Part shown: one piece after another, positions 8,160 to 16,502 of the stretch
How positions within the stretch are numbered: position 1 is the stretch's first letter
Layout: every line of letters starts with the position of its first letter
Assembly (NCBI RefSeq): GCF_019049675.1
Contig: NZ_JAFMOW010000062.1
Location: forward strand, 62,001 to 126,000
Length of the DNA: 64,000 nt
Direction of reading: 5' to 3'
Source: Rahnella bonaserana
GTDB lineage: Bacteria > Pseudomonadota > Gammaproteobacteria > Enterobacterales > Enterobacteriaceae
The notes under the pieces: model-generated
Told to the model about the DNA's origin: nothing
Seen by the model: only the letters and a program-made list of their open reading frames with translations
Databases searched by the model: none
Program-made: the position numbers and the translations under genes

Positions 8160-9584
8160 TCACTTGATCGCCATGGCATCCCGCATCGTATAGAACAAAT
8201 CCGTCTGGTCTGTCAGACCTGTGACATTCGCGGCATGCGGTCCGAACGCGGCGATGCGCAGCTGTGTCCCGGTGTGGCCCTGCGAATCATCTTCTGAGTT
8301 GCCGTAGCTGATGGTCATCGGTGCGCCGTCTTTGGTGGTCAGCGTCTGCGTCAGGCCAGGGGCTTTGGCATCGGCTTCAATGATCTGGCTGGAATGCGCG
8401 TGGTCGGCGGTGACGATAACCAGTGTGTTGCCGTCCTGACGGGCGAACTCCAGTGCTTTCTGTACGGCTTCATCCAGATCGACCGTTTCTCCAAACTGTC
8501 CGCATGGATTAGCAGCGTGATCCTGCTTATCAATCGAGGCCCCTTCAACTTGCAGGAAGAAACCGTTTTGACTGGTTTTCAGCAGGTCGATAGCTTTTTC
8601 TGTCATCGCCGCCAGCGTCGGGATGTCTGCAGTGCGTTGCGGATTGGCTTCACAGGTCACGGCTGGCTTATCAATGTTGCCGTGATAAGTGGCTTTCGGA
8701 CCCTGCCAGCGTACCGGCATGTTGCCTTCTGAGAACAGGCCCAGCAGCGGTTTCTTCTGGTCTGCCTGAGTGATTGCACTGAGCTGTTCAGCGTTCTCCA
8801 CCCACACATAACCCTGCGCCAGCGCCTGGTCTTTCAGTGATTTACCCTGATACTCACCGGCTTTTGCCAGCTGGCTGAAAGATTTTCTGCCGCCGCCCAG
8901 TGTGACATCCGCGCGAGCCTGTAATAACTGTTCAGTGATTGAACCGCGCCCGCCGTTTTCCAGGGCATTGCCGGCACATTTCTCTGCCGTTTCTTCCGGG
9001 CCGTAGCATTTGCGCGAAGTGACATGGGCGATTTGCGCTGCCGGTGTGGCGTCCTGCAATTCAGCGGTGGAAACGTTGCCGGTGGCCTTGCCGGCTGCTT
9101 TGGCAATTTCAAGGATGGTCTGGTGATCTTTACCGTTTACATCCACGCCAATTGCGCCGTTATAGCTTTTGACGCCGGTGGTCCAGGCAGTGGCGGAAGC
9201 GGCGGAGTCGGTCACATAACTCGGTTTCTGAGTCTTCTTATCGAGGGAATAATGCGTGTACTGGCCGGTCAGCGGCAGGGCATCGATGCCTTTGAAATAG
9301 CCGCCTGCGCCTTCGGCATAGTTACGCGCAGAGGTAATTTCGGAATCACCCATGCCGTCGCCAATCAGCAGAATTACGTTTTTCACCGTTTTGTCGGACA
9401 ACGATGCTTTCAGTGCGGCAGTCTGATCACCACTCAGGCGGCGTGCGCCACCCGGTTCTGTCAGCACACCTTTCGCTGCGCGGTCAGTCAGCGTGTCAGT
9501 TTCAGCGGCAAGGGCGGTTGCAGAAGTGGAAAGCAGCAGGGCGGCAGTCACGGCACGGGCGATCAGAGATACAGATTGTTGCAT
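8160..9584 (-). CDS. phoA: Alkaline phosphatase, periplasmic
   Basis: A 474-residue bacterial alkaline phosphatase that releases phosphate from monoesters in the periplasm as a Zn/Mg dimer. A Sec signal peptide ends at ALA-AET. The nucleophile motif is [11 protein letters not shown], with the catalytic Ser after TD. Metal ligands are visible in [27 protein letters not shown] and GHTGTQ. Paired cysteines correspond to the two disulfides of the E. coli enzyme. I start at ATG 9584 with AAGGAG eight bases upstream, rather than the TTG at 9590. A PHO box lies 84 bases upstream, so phosphate starvation control by PhoB is expected. Monocistronic. Confidence 0.97.
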   Translation of the reverse strand: MQQSVSLIARAVTAALLLSTSATALAAETDTLTDRAAKGVLTEPGGARRLSGDQTAALKASLSDKTVKNVILLIGDGMGDSEITSARNYAEGAGGYFKGIDALPLTGQYTHYSLDKKTQKPSYVTDSAASATAWTTGVKSYNGAIGVDVNGKDHQTILEIAKAAGKATGNVSTAELQDATPAAQIAHVTSRKCYGPEETAEKCAGNALENGGRGSITEQLLQARADVTLGGGRKSFSQLAKAGEYQGKSLKDQALAQGYVWVENAEQLSAITQADQKKPLLGLFSEGNMPVRWQGPKATYHGNIDKPAVTCEANPQRTADIPTLAAMTEKAIDLLKTSQNGFFLQVEGASIDKQDHAANPCGQFGETVDLDEAVQKALEFARQDGNTLVIVTADHAHSSQIIEADAKAPGLTQTLTTKDGAPMTISYGNSEDDSQGHTGTQLRIAAFGPHAANVTGLTDQTDLFYTMRDAMAIK

Positions 9585-9667
9585 TGTCAAAACTCCTTTT
9601 TATAAACCTTAGGAAATAAAAATACACATATAGATATTTTTTGTTACCAGCAGGTTAAGGGAGAGTT

Positions 9668-9685
9668 GTGACGGTTTAATGACAG
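9668..9685 (-). promoter_or_regulatory. PHO box (PhoB binding site) of phoA
   Basis: Read on the minus strand the site is CTGTCATTAAACCGTCAC, close to the known PhoB consensus of two CTGTCAT-type direct repeats 11 bases apart. It lies upstream of phoA in the right orientation. Confidence 0.85.
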
Positions 9686-9736
9686 CCGGAGGCTGAGGTA
9701 AAGGTCAATAATGCGGTCTGGCAATATCTTAAAACT

Positions 9737-9835
9737 GGTCAGCGAGGGGGGGCGCGTAGTGAAAGAGTCCGGGGGACTTTGGAGGGCGGCAATAAACTGA
9801 CTGGACGGTGTGGGCGGCGAGCCCACGACCTTATA
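9737..9835. repeat. Partial relative of the 507-bp element
   Basis: The stretch CAGCGAGGGG...GCGCGTAGTGAAAGAG matches the right inner part of the 507-bp element (CAGCGAGCGG...GCGCGCAGTGAAAGAG near 7974). The GTGGGC/GCCCAC hairpin with a CACCG/CGGTG flank, near 9808-9826, matches the left inner part read in reverse. The 23-bp terminal repeats are missing. It occupies the gap between phoA and nlp together with the PHO box; I see no gene there. Confidence 0.55.
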
Positions 9836-9927
9836 TCTGATTTCGAATTTCAATGCTTTAAAGTTTGCCCACCTGCAAAACCTGATATCCGAAGAAGGGC
9901 GCACTTGCTGCGCCCTGGATTAACCCG

Positions 9928-10233
9928 CTATTCAGGTGTAGCCGCCTTCTTATATGGAGGTCTTAATGGTCTTTCAACAAACTCCATCGTGACAGCATTA
10001 AAGTAACGACTGGGCCAAATCGTGGAGGGAGGAACCCCAATTGCCTGACCGATCAACAATTCGCCTTTTGGCCACGGGCGGGACAAAGCATTGGACAGAG
10101 TGGATGAACCCAGACCTGCCGCGCGTGACACCGCGGCCAGAGTGGTACCTTTTTTGCGCAGTGCCGCAATAATGTCGGCAGGGTGCCAGTCCTGAAAAGG
10201 AAAAGATATATTGGGTGGATAGTTTGTGGTCAT
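9928..10233 (-). CDS. sfsB: Ner-like DNA-binding regulator (Nlp/SfsB family)
   Basis: A 101-residue protein strongly resembling phage Mu Ner and E. coli Nlp/SfsB: DWHPADIIAALRKKGTTLAAVSR, then a helix-turn-helix (GLGSSTLSNALSRPWPKGE) and TIWPSRYF. Ner represses the Mu early promoter; E. coli SfsB was linked to maltose gene expression with CRP. The C-terminal tail is basic and Pro-rich. The ATG at 10233 is preferred; 13 codons upstream in frame lie in the structured leader. The gene sits behind a phage-immunity-like RNA leader (10274-10484), unlike the E. coli locus between ispB and murA, which suggests a phage or satellite origin. Confidence 0.85.
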   Translation of the reverse strand: MTTNYPPNISFPFQDWHPADIIAALRKKGTTLAAVSRAAGLGSSTLSNALSRPWPKGELLIGQAIGVPPSTIWPSRYFNAVTMEFVERPLRPPYKKAATPE

Positions 10234-10273
10234 TTCGCAGTTTCCGTTGCAAAGCGATGAGATAACTACCACA

Positions 10274-10484
10274 AGAGGTGCAAATCTCTGGGTGATAGCT
10301 CAGACGGAGTTTGCACTACCGGGCACAACGGATGCCGGCCAGTCCGGAGACTGCCCCCTCTGAGCCACCATTGAGACATGCATATTACACGAAAGCGTAA
10401 TAAGCAACAGGTGTGCAAAGGCCTCGACATATAACGTAAAGTATATATATATCGACGTTGTGACATCCGGGGTGCAAATCCCGG
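10274..10484 (-). ncRNA. Candidate P4 CI / P1 C4-type antisense immunity RNA region
   Basis: Read on the minus strand, an ATTTGCAC box flanked by a CCGGG/CCCGG stem (10467-10484) comes first. A complementary GTGCAAACT box follows (10308-10316) within a GC-rich structured stretch, then a second ATTTGCAC box flanked by AGAG/CTCT (10274-10289), then the Ner-like gene. This order, target - complementary box - target, is that of seqA - CI RNA(seqB) - seqC in satellite phage P4, and of the C4/icd region in P1. The encoded motif AAKSVAGICTPDV in the same stretch is typical of Ash/Icd-like reading frames in such loci. Identity is inferred by eye; RNA ends are not defined. Confidence 0.5.
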
Positions 10485-10557
10485 CCACGGATTTTGCCGC
10501 AGCAAATGCACTATAGCGTAAATAGGTAGCGTAAACCAAGCGGATAAAAACAGGCAT
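10300..10557 (-). CDS. Short Ash/Icd-like reading frame overlapping the RNA region
   Basis: An 85-residue frame starting at ATG 10557. The segment AAKSVAGICTPDV resembles the signature of phage Ash / host cell-division-inhibitor Icd-like proteins, often annotated over C4-type RNA regions. The rest has no recognisable domain, and the only candidate promoter (TTGGTT-18-TATAGT on the minus strand, 10510-10539) would start RNA downstream of this ATG. It may be only the translation of a conserved RNA. Confidence 0.3.
   Translation of the reverse strand: MPVFIRLVYATYLRYSAFAAAKSVAGICTPDVTTSIYIYFTLYVEAFAHLLLITLSCNMHVSMVAQRGQSPDWPASVVPGSANSV
10510..10539 (-). promoter_or_regulatory. Candidate promoter with direct repeats ahead of the immunity-RNA region
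   Basis: On the minus strand TTGGTT and TATAGT are spaced by 18 bases. Two direct copies of TAGCGTAAA on the plus strand (10514-10522 and 10527-10535, 13 bases apart) overlap this promoter and could be operator half-sites, perhaps for the Ner-like protein. Confidence 0.35.
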
Positions 10558-10599
10558 AAATGTTGATTTATTTAGAGTTTTTATCTGTTCAGCTAATAC

Positions 10600-10629
10600 A
10601 AAAAAAAGCCTCCCGCATCAGGGGAGGCT
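10600..10629 (-). terminator. Terminator of the pirin gene
   Basis: Stem AGCCTCCC/GGGAGGCT with a run of T on the minus strand, 14 bases past the stop codon of the pirin gene. Confidence 0.85.
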
Positions 10630-10642
10630 GGAACCATGGCTA

Positions 10643-11368
10643 TCAACGGGTTGGATGATTCACTTCAACCGGACGTAAATCAAACAGCAATACTTCTGCC
10701 TGATCCCCGTCGGTAAAGGTCAGTTTATCTTCCTGACGAACCCGCGCACCGTCGCCGGTTCTGAACTCGATACCGTTCACCTTAATGCTGCCGCGAGCCA
10801 CGTGAATATAGGCATAACGTTCTGGATCAAGAGCAACCGTAGCTTGTTCAGCACCATCGAAGAAACCGGCGTATATCTTCATATCCTGACGAACGGTCAG
10901 CGAACCTGCATCGCCTTTTGGCGAGACAATCAGGCGGAACTGACCCCGTTTGTCCGCTTCCGGCACAGAGACCTGCTGATAGCCCGGTTTGGTGCCGTTT
11001 TCCGCTGGCACAATCCAGATTTGCAGGAAATGTACGCTTTCTTCACCGGAATGGTTGAACTCACTGTGCGTCACGCCGGAGCCTGCGCTCATCAGCTGTA
11101 CATCCCCCGGGACGATCACTGAGCCGGTACCCATTGAATCTTTATGCGCCAGTGCGCCTTCCAGCACGTAAGAAATAATTTCCATGTTGCTGTGAGGATG
11201 CGCGCCAAACCCGCGACCCGCTGCCACCTGATCATCGTTGATGACCAGCAGATCTGAGAAACCGACCTGTTTTGGATCCCAGTAACTGGCGAAAGAGAAA
11301 GTGTGACGGGAATGCAACCAGCCGTGGTCACCTAAGCCGCGTTGTTCAGAGAGACGTTGTTCGATCAT
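10643..11368 (-). CDS. Pirin family protein (YhhW-like bicupin, possible quercetinase)
   Basis: A 241-residue two-cupin pirin-like protein, close in length and sequence to E. coli YhhW, which has quercetin 2,3-dioxygenase activity in vitro. Metal ligands sit in the N-terminal cupin: HPHSNME (two His) and HSEFNH (His and Glu). The motifs HTFSFASYWDP and LLVINDD are family hallmarks. Cytoplasmic, no signal. It is transcribed away from a LysR regulator with about 155 bases between them, which suggests control by that regulator. The natural substrate is not known. Confidence 0.93.
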   Translation of the reverse strand: MIEQRLSEQRGLGDHGWLHSRHTFSFASYWDPKQVGFSDLLVINDDQVAAGRGFGAHPHSNMEIISYVLEGALAHKDSMGTGSVIVPGDVQLMSAGSGVTHSEFNHSGEESVHFLQIWIVPAENGTKPGYQQVSVPEADKRGQFRLIVSPKGDAGSLTVRQDMKIYAGFFDGAEQATVALDPERYAYIHVARGSIKVNGIEFRTGDGARVRQEDKLTFTDGDQAEVLLFDLRPVEVNHPTR

Positions 11369-11523
11369 GGTGTACTCCTCAGTGTGTCAGGGAGGAAGTG
11401 CGTTTGCGCTTCCGATGAACAGAGAATACACGTAAACTAATTTGCTCAACAATGAGGTGGCTTGACTATCACTGTCACGTTTTAGTTGACAATAATGCGG
11501 CGTGTGCAAGAGGGGAGAAAGTG

Positions 11524-12420
11524 ATGCAGATAGAAGATCTTCGTATTTTCGTCGCGGTGATAAAAGCCGGCAGTTTCACTGCCGCTGCCGAACAGCTGTT
11601 GTTGTCTAAACAGTACGTCAGCCGTCGTATGGCTACACTGGAAGCGGGGCTGAACGCCCGACTGCTCAACCGCAATACCCGCAAACTGTCGGTTACCGAA
11701 TCCGGTCAGCTGTTTGCCACACACGCGCAGCGTATCCTCGACGATATTGAAGAAGCAGAGCGGGCGGTGTCGCAAAAGCGTCAGGTGTTGCAGGGTTCTT
11801 ACCGCCTGAGTATTCCGATGTCGTTTGGTATCAGCCACCTTTCGCCGCTGATTGCCGAATTTCTGGGGCAGCATCCGGCAATTCAGTTTCAGGTGGAGCT
11901 GGTGGACCGGTATGTCGATCTGGTCGGGGAAGGATTTGATATCGCGCTGCGCATCGGTAATCTGGCCGATTCTTCGCTGGTGGCGCGCCGTCTCGGTGAA
12001 CTGAAACGGGTGATCTGTTGCAGCCCTCAATATCTGGAGCGCATGGGCGCGCCGCAAACGCCGGAAGAACTGTTGCAGCATCAGTGTCTGCGTTATGGCC
12101 GTGAAGGACAGACCGGCTGGGAGCTGGATCACAACGGCAAACGCCGGTTATTCGAGGTGCGCGGGCCGATTGTCAGTAACAACGGTGAAGTGCTGCGTGA
12201 TGCCGCCGTGGCCGGACTCGGGCTGGTGTTGTTGCCGGAATTCATCGTCGGACCGGCGTTGCAGTATGGCGCACTGGTGCGGGTGCTGGACGATTTTCAC
12301 CCCGGCGCGCTGGATCTGCATGCTATTTATCCGCAGCACCGACAGCGTAGTGAAGTCACCCGCGTGTTCCTGGACTTTTTACAGGAACGCCTTAAAGCGC
12401 AGCGCGTCTCCGCGGCGTAA
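11524..12420 (+). CDS. LysR-family transcriptional regulator, divergent from pirin gene
   Basis: A 298-residue LysR-type regulator with an N-terminal winged helix (DLRIFVAVIKAGSFTAAAEQLLLSKQYVSRRMATLE) and a periplasmic-binding-like effector domain of the aromatic-inducible (CrgA/DhcR-like) subgroup. I start at ATG 11524 with GGGGAGA upstream, rather than the in-frame ATG at 11452. SKQYVSRR replaces the commoner SPSAVSR in the recognition region. It probably controls the adjacent pirin gene and itself; the effector cannot be inferred. Confidence 0.92.
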   Translation: MQIEDLRIFVAVIKAGSFTAAAEQLLLSKQYVSRRMATLEAGLNARLLNRNTRKLSVTESGQLFATHAQRILDDIEEAERAVSQKRQVLQGSYRLSIPMSFGISHLSPLIAEFLGQHPAIQFQVELVDRYVDLVGEGFDIALRIGNLADSSLVARRLGELKRVICCSPQYLERMGAPQTPEELLQHQCLRYGREGQTGWELDHNGKRRLFEVRGPIVSNNGEVLRDAAVAGLGLVLLPEFIVGPALQYGALVRVLDDFHPGALDLHAIYPQHRQRSEVTRVFLDFLQERLKAQRVSAA

Positions 12421-12577
12421 TTTACGGATAAAGAACGACCTCGCCGGAAATAAATGTTGTCTCACACTTTTTTCGCCATCACACAAAAATCCAGTATTTC
12501 GTAGGTTTTGCATCGTTTTTTCCTATAAAAACTGCCGTACTTTGATGTTACGCAAACGTTAACTGAAGGGGCGAAAC

Positions 12578-13345
12578 ATGAACATGTCAACTGAACAGTA
12601 TCTTGATGCACTCAGTGCCACACAACCGCTGACACCGGCGCAGGCCGACGAGCTGGAAACCCGGGGTTACATTGTTATTCATAATGTTATCGACAAAGAC
12701 TGGCTGGAAGATATGCGCACAGCCTTTGATTCTCTGGTGGAAAAAGAGGGTGACAATCTGGCCGTTGAACATCATCAGGAAGCGACGGCGACCCGCATCG
12801 CTAACATGATTAACAAAGGTACGGTGTGGGAAAAGGTGTGGTCGCATCCGCTGATCCTGTCCGTCTGCCATCATATTTTCCGGGGCGCGTTTAAGGTTTC
12901 CAGCCTGAACGGTCGCGAAGCGCTACATCACGGCGGACATCAGCCGCTGCATGCGGACTGGAAAAAGCCGCGCCCGGATTTCCCGAAGGTGCATCTGGTG
13001 AATGCCATCGTGGCGATTGATGATTTGAGCGCAGCCAACGGCGCACCGCGCATTATCCCGGGTACCCATCACCGGCCGGAATTGCCGGAAGAGGTGCTGG
13101 CCGATGTCGGCCTGCCGCATCCGGATGAAGTGGTGTTTGAGGCACCGGCAGGCAGCGTGATGATCTACAACGCCCACGCCTGGCACGGCGGCACTAACAA
13201 CCAGACCGGAACCCGCCGCCGTGTGCTGCACAGTTTGTATATCGACCGTGAAGATGCCCAGCAGCAGGATCAGCGCAAATGGCTGAAGCCTGAAACCGCC
13301 AGCCGTCTTACGCAGGCACAAAAATGGCTGCTTGATGTGCTCTGA
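12578..13345 (+). CDS. Phytanoyl-CoA dioxygenase (PhyH) family Fe(II)/2-oxoglutarate oxygenase
   Basis: A 255-residue PhyH-type oxygenase. The iron facial triad is visible as HADWKK (HxD) and the distal His in YNAHAWHGG; the 2-oxoglutarate-binding Arg is likely in GTRRRVLHSLY. RIIPGTHH is typical of the family. Such enzymes hydroxylate small molecules; ectoine hydroxylase is one member, but no ectoine genes are nearby, so the substrate is open. AAGGGG precedes the ATG and a terminator follows, so it seems to be a single-gene unit between a LysR and an AraC regulator. Confidence 0.9.
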   Translation: MNMSTEQYLDALSATQPLTPAQADELETRGYIVIHNVIDKDWLEDMRTAFDSLVEKEGDNLAVEHHQEATATRIANMINKGTVWEKVWSHPLILSVCHHIFRGAFKVSSLNGREALHHGGHQPLHADWKKPRPDFPKVHLVNAIVAIDDLSAANGAPRIIPGTHHRPELPEEVLADVGLPHPDEVVFEAPAGSVMIYNAHAWHGGTNNQTGTRRRVLHSLYIDREDAQQQDQRKWLKPETASRLTQAQKWLLDVL

Positions 13346-13372
13346 AACCGCATAACTGATGTATGAACACCC

Positions 13373-13400
13373 AAAGCCCGGTGCTGTCCGGGCTTTGATT
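13373..13400 (+). terminator. Terminator of the PhyH gene
   Basis: Stem AAAGCCCGG/CCGGGCTTT with a short loop, 28 bases past the stop codon. The T-run after it is short. Confidence 0.65.
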
Positions 13401-13519
13401 GCCCGTTATTTTCGCAAGTTGTTCCCGCCCGTTGATCCTGCTCACACTCTCCGATTTCTCTGCCGGTCCTTAGTTGTTACGGATATGTTATTCTGAAAAG
13501 AAATCACAGAGAGAACGCC

Positions 13520-14356
13520 ATGCTGCCAGATGTGATAGAAACACTCTTCCGGTCGGTTTCCGGCAGCGATGCGTTCGCCATCCGGTTCCCTGATAATTCC
13601 CAACCACCACCCGAACTGGCCTCGGTGGTGAGCTTCCCGCGGATAGAATTTGTTATTGAAGGCGAAGTTCGCGACCGCAGCGTGCTGGCGGAAAAAGGCC
13701 TGCTGCGCGAAGGGGATGCCATTTATATTCCCGGCGGAAAATGGAATCTGACGGTCTGGCAGCGGCCAGCCATTTTGCTCAGCATTCTGTTCAGCAAAGA
13801 GAAGCTCGGGTTCAGTTTGCAGTTCTGGGATGGCGAAAAATTTACCGGTACGGATAAGCAGAGCGTGCCACGGCTCGGGCCGCGTGTCGGATCATTTCTG
13901 CTGCAGGCGATGAATGAAATTGTCTCTAATCCCGACGATCAGCAAACCGCCCGCTGCGTGGTGGCCGGGCTGCTGAGTCACTGTCAGGAACAGCTTGCTA
14001 ACCGCGCGCAGATCCTCACCCGCAGCGGCGCACTGTTTGAAGTGATCAAAAAATACATCGAAGAAAATGCCTCGTTGCCTCTGACGCGCGAAAATGTCGC
14101 GAAGCGTTTTCATATCACGCCCAATTATCTTTCCCACCTGTTTCGCAAATCCGGCGATATTGGTTTCAGCGAATATCTCAATCATGTCAGGCTCGAAAGA
14201 GCGAAGCTGTTGTTAAAAGGCTACGAGCTGAAGATCAAAGAAGTGGCGACCAGCTGTGGCTTTGTTGACAGCAACTATTTTTGCCGTGTTTTCAGAAAAA
14301 GCACCGCCCGTTCTCCCTCACAATACCGCAGCCAGTGGTTGAGTCAGTTGCCGTAA
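13520..14356 (+). CDS. AraC-family transcriptional regulator
   Basis: A 278-residue regulator with an N-terminal cupin-like sensing region (EGDAIYIPGGKWNLTVW) and a C-terminal double helix-turn-helix: LTRENVAKRFHITPNYLSHLFRK, then IKEVATSCGFVDSNYFCRVFRKSTARSPSQYR, the AraC signature. The alcohol dehydrogenase gene starts about 120 bases downstream on the same strand, so this regulator may control it, as YqhC controls the aldehyde reductase YqhD. That link is inference from position. Confidence 0.92.
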   Translation: MLPDVIETLFRSVSGSDAFAIRFPDNSQPPPELASVVSFPRIEFVIEGEVRDRSVLAEKGLLREGDAIYIPGGKWNLTVWQRPAILLSILFSKEKLGFSLQFWDGEKFTGTDKQSVPRLGPRVGSFLLQAMNEIVSNPDDQQTARCVVAGLLSHCQEQLANRAQILTRSGALFEVIKKYIEENASLPLTRENVAKRFHITPNYLSHLFRKSGDIGFSEYLNHVRLERAKLLLKGYELKIKEVATSCGFVDSNYFCRVFRKSTARSPSQYRSQWLSQLP

Positions 14357-14474
14357 CGAAGATCATGAACAGGCAAGTTGGCAGGATCAGGCAAGAAATA
14401 AAGAGAACTGTGGCTTGTTGCTGCGGGCTTTAAACCTATAGTAAATGGGTCATTAACCATTCAGGAGCTGACTG

Positions 14475-15533
14475 ATGAAAACTGTTGGATTTGCGGCCTA
14501 CGATCCTAAAAAACCGCTTGCCCCGTACGCTTTTGAGCGTCGCGGCCTGCGTGATAACGATGTGGCAATGGAAATTCTGTACTGCGGTGTCTGCCATTCA
14601 GATTTGCATACGGCGAGAAATGACTGGGGCTGGAGCTATTATCCGATTGTTCCCGGCCATGAAATTGTCGGACGCGTGACTCAGATTGGCAGTCAGGTCA
14701 GCCGGTACAAGATTGGCGATCATGTCGCAGTTGGTTGCATGGTGGACAGCTGTCAGGAATGTGATCAGTGTAAAAAAGGCGAAGAACAGCTGTGTCGTGA
14801 AGGGAATACCGGAACCTACGCCGGTTATGACCGTTTCACAAAAGAGCCGACGCAGGGCGGATATTCCAAGCATTTAGTGGTGCGCGAAGAGTTCTGTCTG
14901 CGTATGCCGGAAGGATTAGATCTCTCCAAAGCTGCACCTCTGCTGTGCGCCGGGATCACCACCTGGTCGCCGCTCAAAACCTGGAACGTTAAACCGGGCA
15001 GCCGTGTGGGCGTGATTGGTCTGGGCGGGCTGGGCCATATGGCGGTAAAACTGGCGGTCGGTCTGGGTGCAGACGTCACCGTAGTCAGCCGTTCAAATGC
15101 AAAAGAAGCCGATGCACTGGCCTTAGGCGCGAACCGTCTGCTGGTCAGCGCGGACAGCGATGCCATGGCGCAGGCACACGATCATTTCGATTTAATCATC
15201 GATACCGTGCCGGTAAAACATGACGTCACGCCGTACCTGCCGCTGCTGGATGTGGACGGCACGCTGGTGCTGGTCGGGCAGGTCGGGCCGATGGACGAAT
15301 TCAACACTGTTCCGTTGCTTTTAGGCCGTCGTCGCGTTGCCGGTTCGCCAATCGGCGGGATCCGCGAAACTCAGGAAATGCTCGATTTCTGCGCGGAGAA
15401 AAACATTCTGCCGGATTGTGAAATGATCCGTATGGATGAAATCAACGAAGCGTTCGAGCGTATGGAAAAAGCGGATGTGCGTTATCGTTTCGTGATTGAT
15501 ATGGCGTCGCTGGATGCCCCTGCGGCCGTCTGA
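14475..15533 (+). CDS. Zinc-dependent alcohol dehydrogenase (YahK/CAD-like)
   Basis: A 352-residue medium-chain dehydrogenase of the cinnamyl-alcohol dehydrogenase type, close to E. coli YahK (an NADPH-dependent aldehyde reductase of broad range). Catalytic zinc ligands are in YCGVCHSDLH and GHEIVG, and the structural zinc site is CQECDQCKKGEEQLC (four Cys). The nucleotide-binding loop is GVIGLGGLGHMAVK. The Ser after VVS rather than an acidic residue fits NADPH. It follows the AraC gene and is closed by a strong terminator. Reaction: reversible aldehyde/alcohol interconversion in the cytoplasm. Confidence 0.95.
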   Translation: MKTVGFAAYDPKKPLAPYAFERRGLRDNDVAMEILYCGVCHSDLHTARNDWGWSYYPIVPGHEIVGRVTQIGSQVSRYKIGDHVAVGCMVDSCQECDQCKKGEEQLCREGNTGTYAGYDRFTKEPTQGGYSKHLVVREEFCLRMPEGLDLSKAAPLLCAGITTWSPLKTWNVKPGSRVGVIGLGGLGHMAVKLAVGLGADVTVVSRSNAKEADALALGANRLLVSADSDAMAQAHDHFDLIIDTVPVKHDVTPYLPLLDVDGTLVLVGQVGPMDEFNTVPLLLGRRRVAGSPIGGIRETQEMLDFCAEKNILPDCEMIRMDEINEAFERMEKADVRYRFVIDMASLDAPAAV

Positions 15534-15549
15534 TCAGTGACATAAATTA

Positions 15550-15580
15550 AAATGGCTCCTGATGAAGGAGCCATTTTTTT
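15550..15580. terminator. Bidirectional terminator
   Basis: Perfect 11-bp stem AAATGGCTCCT/AGGAGCCATTT followed by seven T on the plus strand and A-rich before it. It separates the dehydrogenase gene (plus) from the convergent EamA gene (minus). Confidence 0.88.
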
Positions 15581-16502
15581 ATGCAGAAACCGGCAACGCT
15601 CTGCGTCTTTTCAGCGGCACGGTGATGAAAATCAGACACGCAATCACCAGCCCCATCCCCGTCCAGCCCAGCGCGGGCAGCCTTTCTCCGACAATAAGCA
15701 CCGCCAGTACCGCCGCCACAGCCGGTTCAAGCAGGGTGATGGTGGTCGCCATACTCGCCGGTATCCGCGCCAGCGCATAGCCGAAACAGACGTACCCCAC
15801 GAACATGGGGATCAGCGCCATGTAAGCACCGACCGCCGCATTATTCCATGACGCCAGCAGCGGGGTACCGGTGGCGAACAGCACCGGCATCAGAAACACG
15901 CCGCCGAGCCCGAAGGTGGCGCCCATTGCTGCCCGTGAGCCGATTCCTCGCTGCATAAGATGACGTGCCGCCCAGGAATAAAGTGCGTAAGTCAGACCGG
16001 CAATCAGTCCCAGCCCGATCCCGATAATAACGCCGGAACCCTGACCGGCTGCCGAATGACCGGTACTTTCGGCCACGCACAGCAAAATCATTCCTGCTAC
16101 GCCGATGGCAGCGCCGCTCATCCAGCGGCGTGAAAGACGTTGCCCGTCGAGCGAATATTCAATCAGCGCCGACAACAGCGGGGCGGAACCGATGGAAATC
16201 ACCGTGCCCACCGTTACACCGGCCAGATGCATGGAGGCGTAAAACGCCAGCGGATAGATGCCGACTGCCAGCGCGCCGGTGACTAACATCCCCCGGTTTT
16301 GCCAAAATCTTTGACGGCTGGCAATGATGCCTTTGGCGGAAATCAGCGCCTGCAATAATCCGCCCAGTCCCATCGCCACCGCGCCTATCGCCAGCGGGCT
16401 GACGTCGGGCGCAAAGGTCGCGGCGGTGCCGGTCGAGCCCCATAAAACCGAAGCGAACAAAACGGCGAAGATCCCCAGCATGCGTTCCCTGCGCCCGACC
16501 AT
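15579..16502 (-). CDS. EamA/DMT-family metabolite exporter
   Basis: A 307-residue inner-membrane protein with about ten hydrophobic segments and two EamA repeats (first near LWGSTGTAATFAP, second near YALYSWAARHLM and ITLLEPAVAAVLAVLIVGERL). This family exports amino acids or other metabolites. Its ATG overlaps the last base of the upstream TetR stop codon (TAATG), so the two genes are coupled and the exporter is probably repressed by that TetR protein. Substrate unknown. Confidence 0.92.
   Translation of the reverse strand: MVGRRERMLGIFAVLFASVLWGSTGTAATFAPDVSPLAIGAVAMGLGGLLQALISAKGIIASRQRFWQNRGMLVTGALAVGIYPLAFYASMHLAGVTVGTVISIGSAPLLSALIEYSLDGQRLSRRWMSGAAIGVAGMILLCVAESTGHSAAGQGSGVIIGIGLGLIAGLTYALYSWAARHLMQRGIGSRAAMGATFGLGGVFLMPVLFATGTPLLASWNNAAVGAYMALIPMFVGYVCFGYALARIPASMATTITLLEPAVAAVLAVLIVGERLPALGWTGMGLVIACLIFITVPLKRRRALPVSA

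Noticed and set aside
10285-10330. tRNA-like stretch GTGATAGCTCAGACGG on the plus strand
   Set aside because: It resembles a D-arm, but no acceptor stem, anticodon arm or T-arm fits around it. It is better explained as the complement of the C4/CI-like RNA region.
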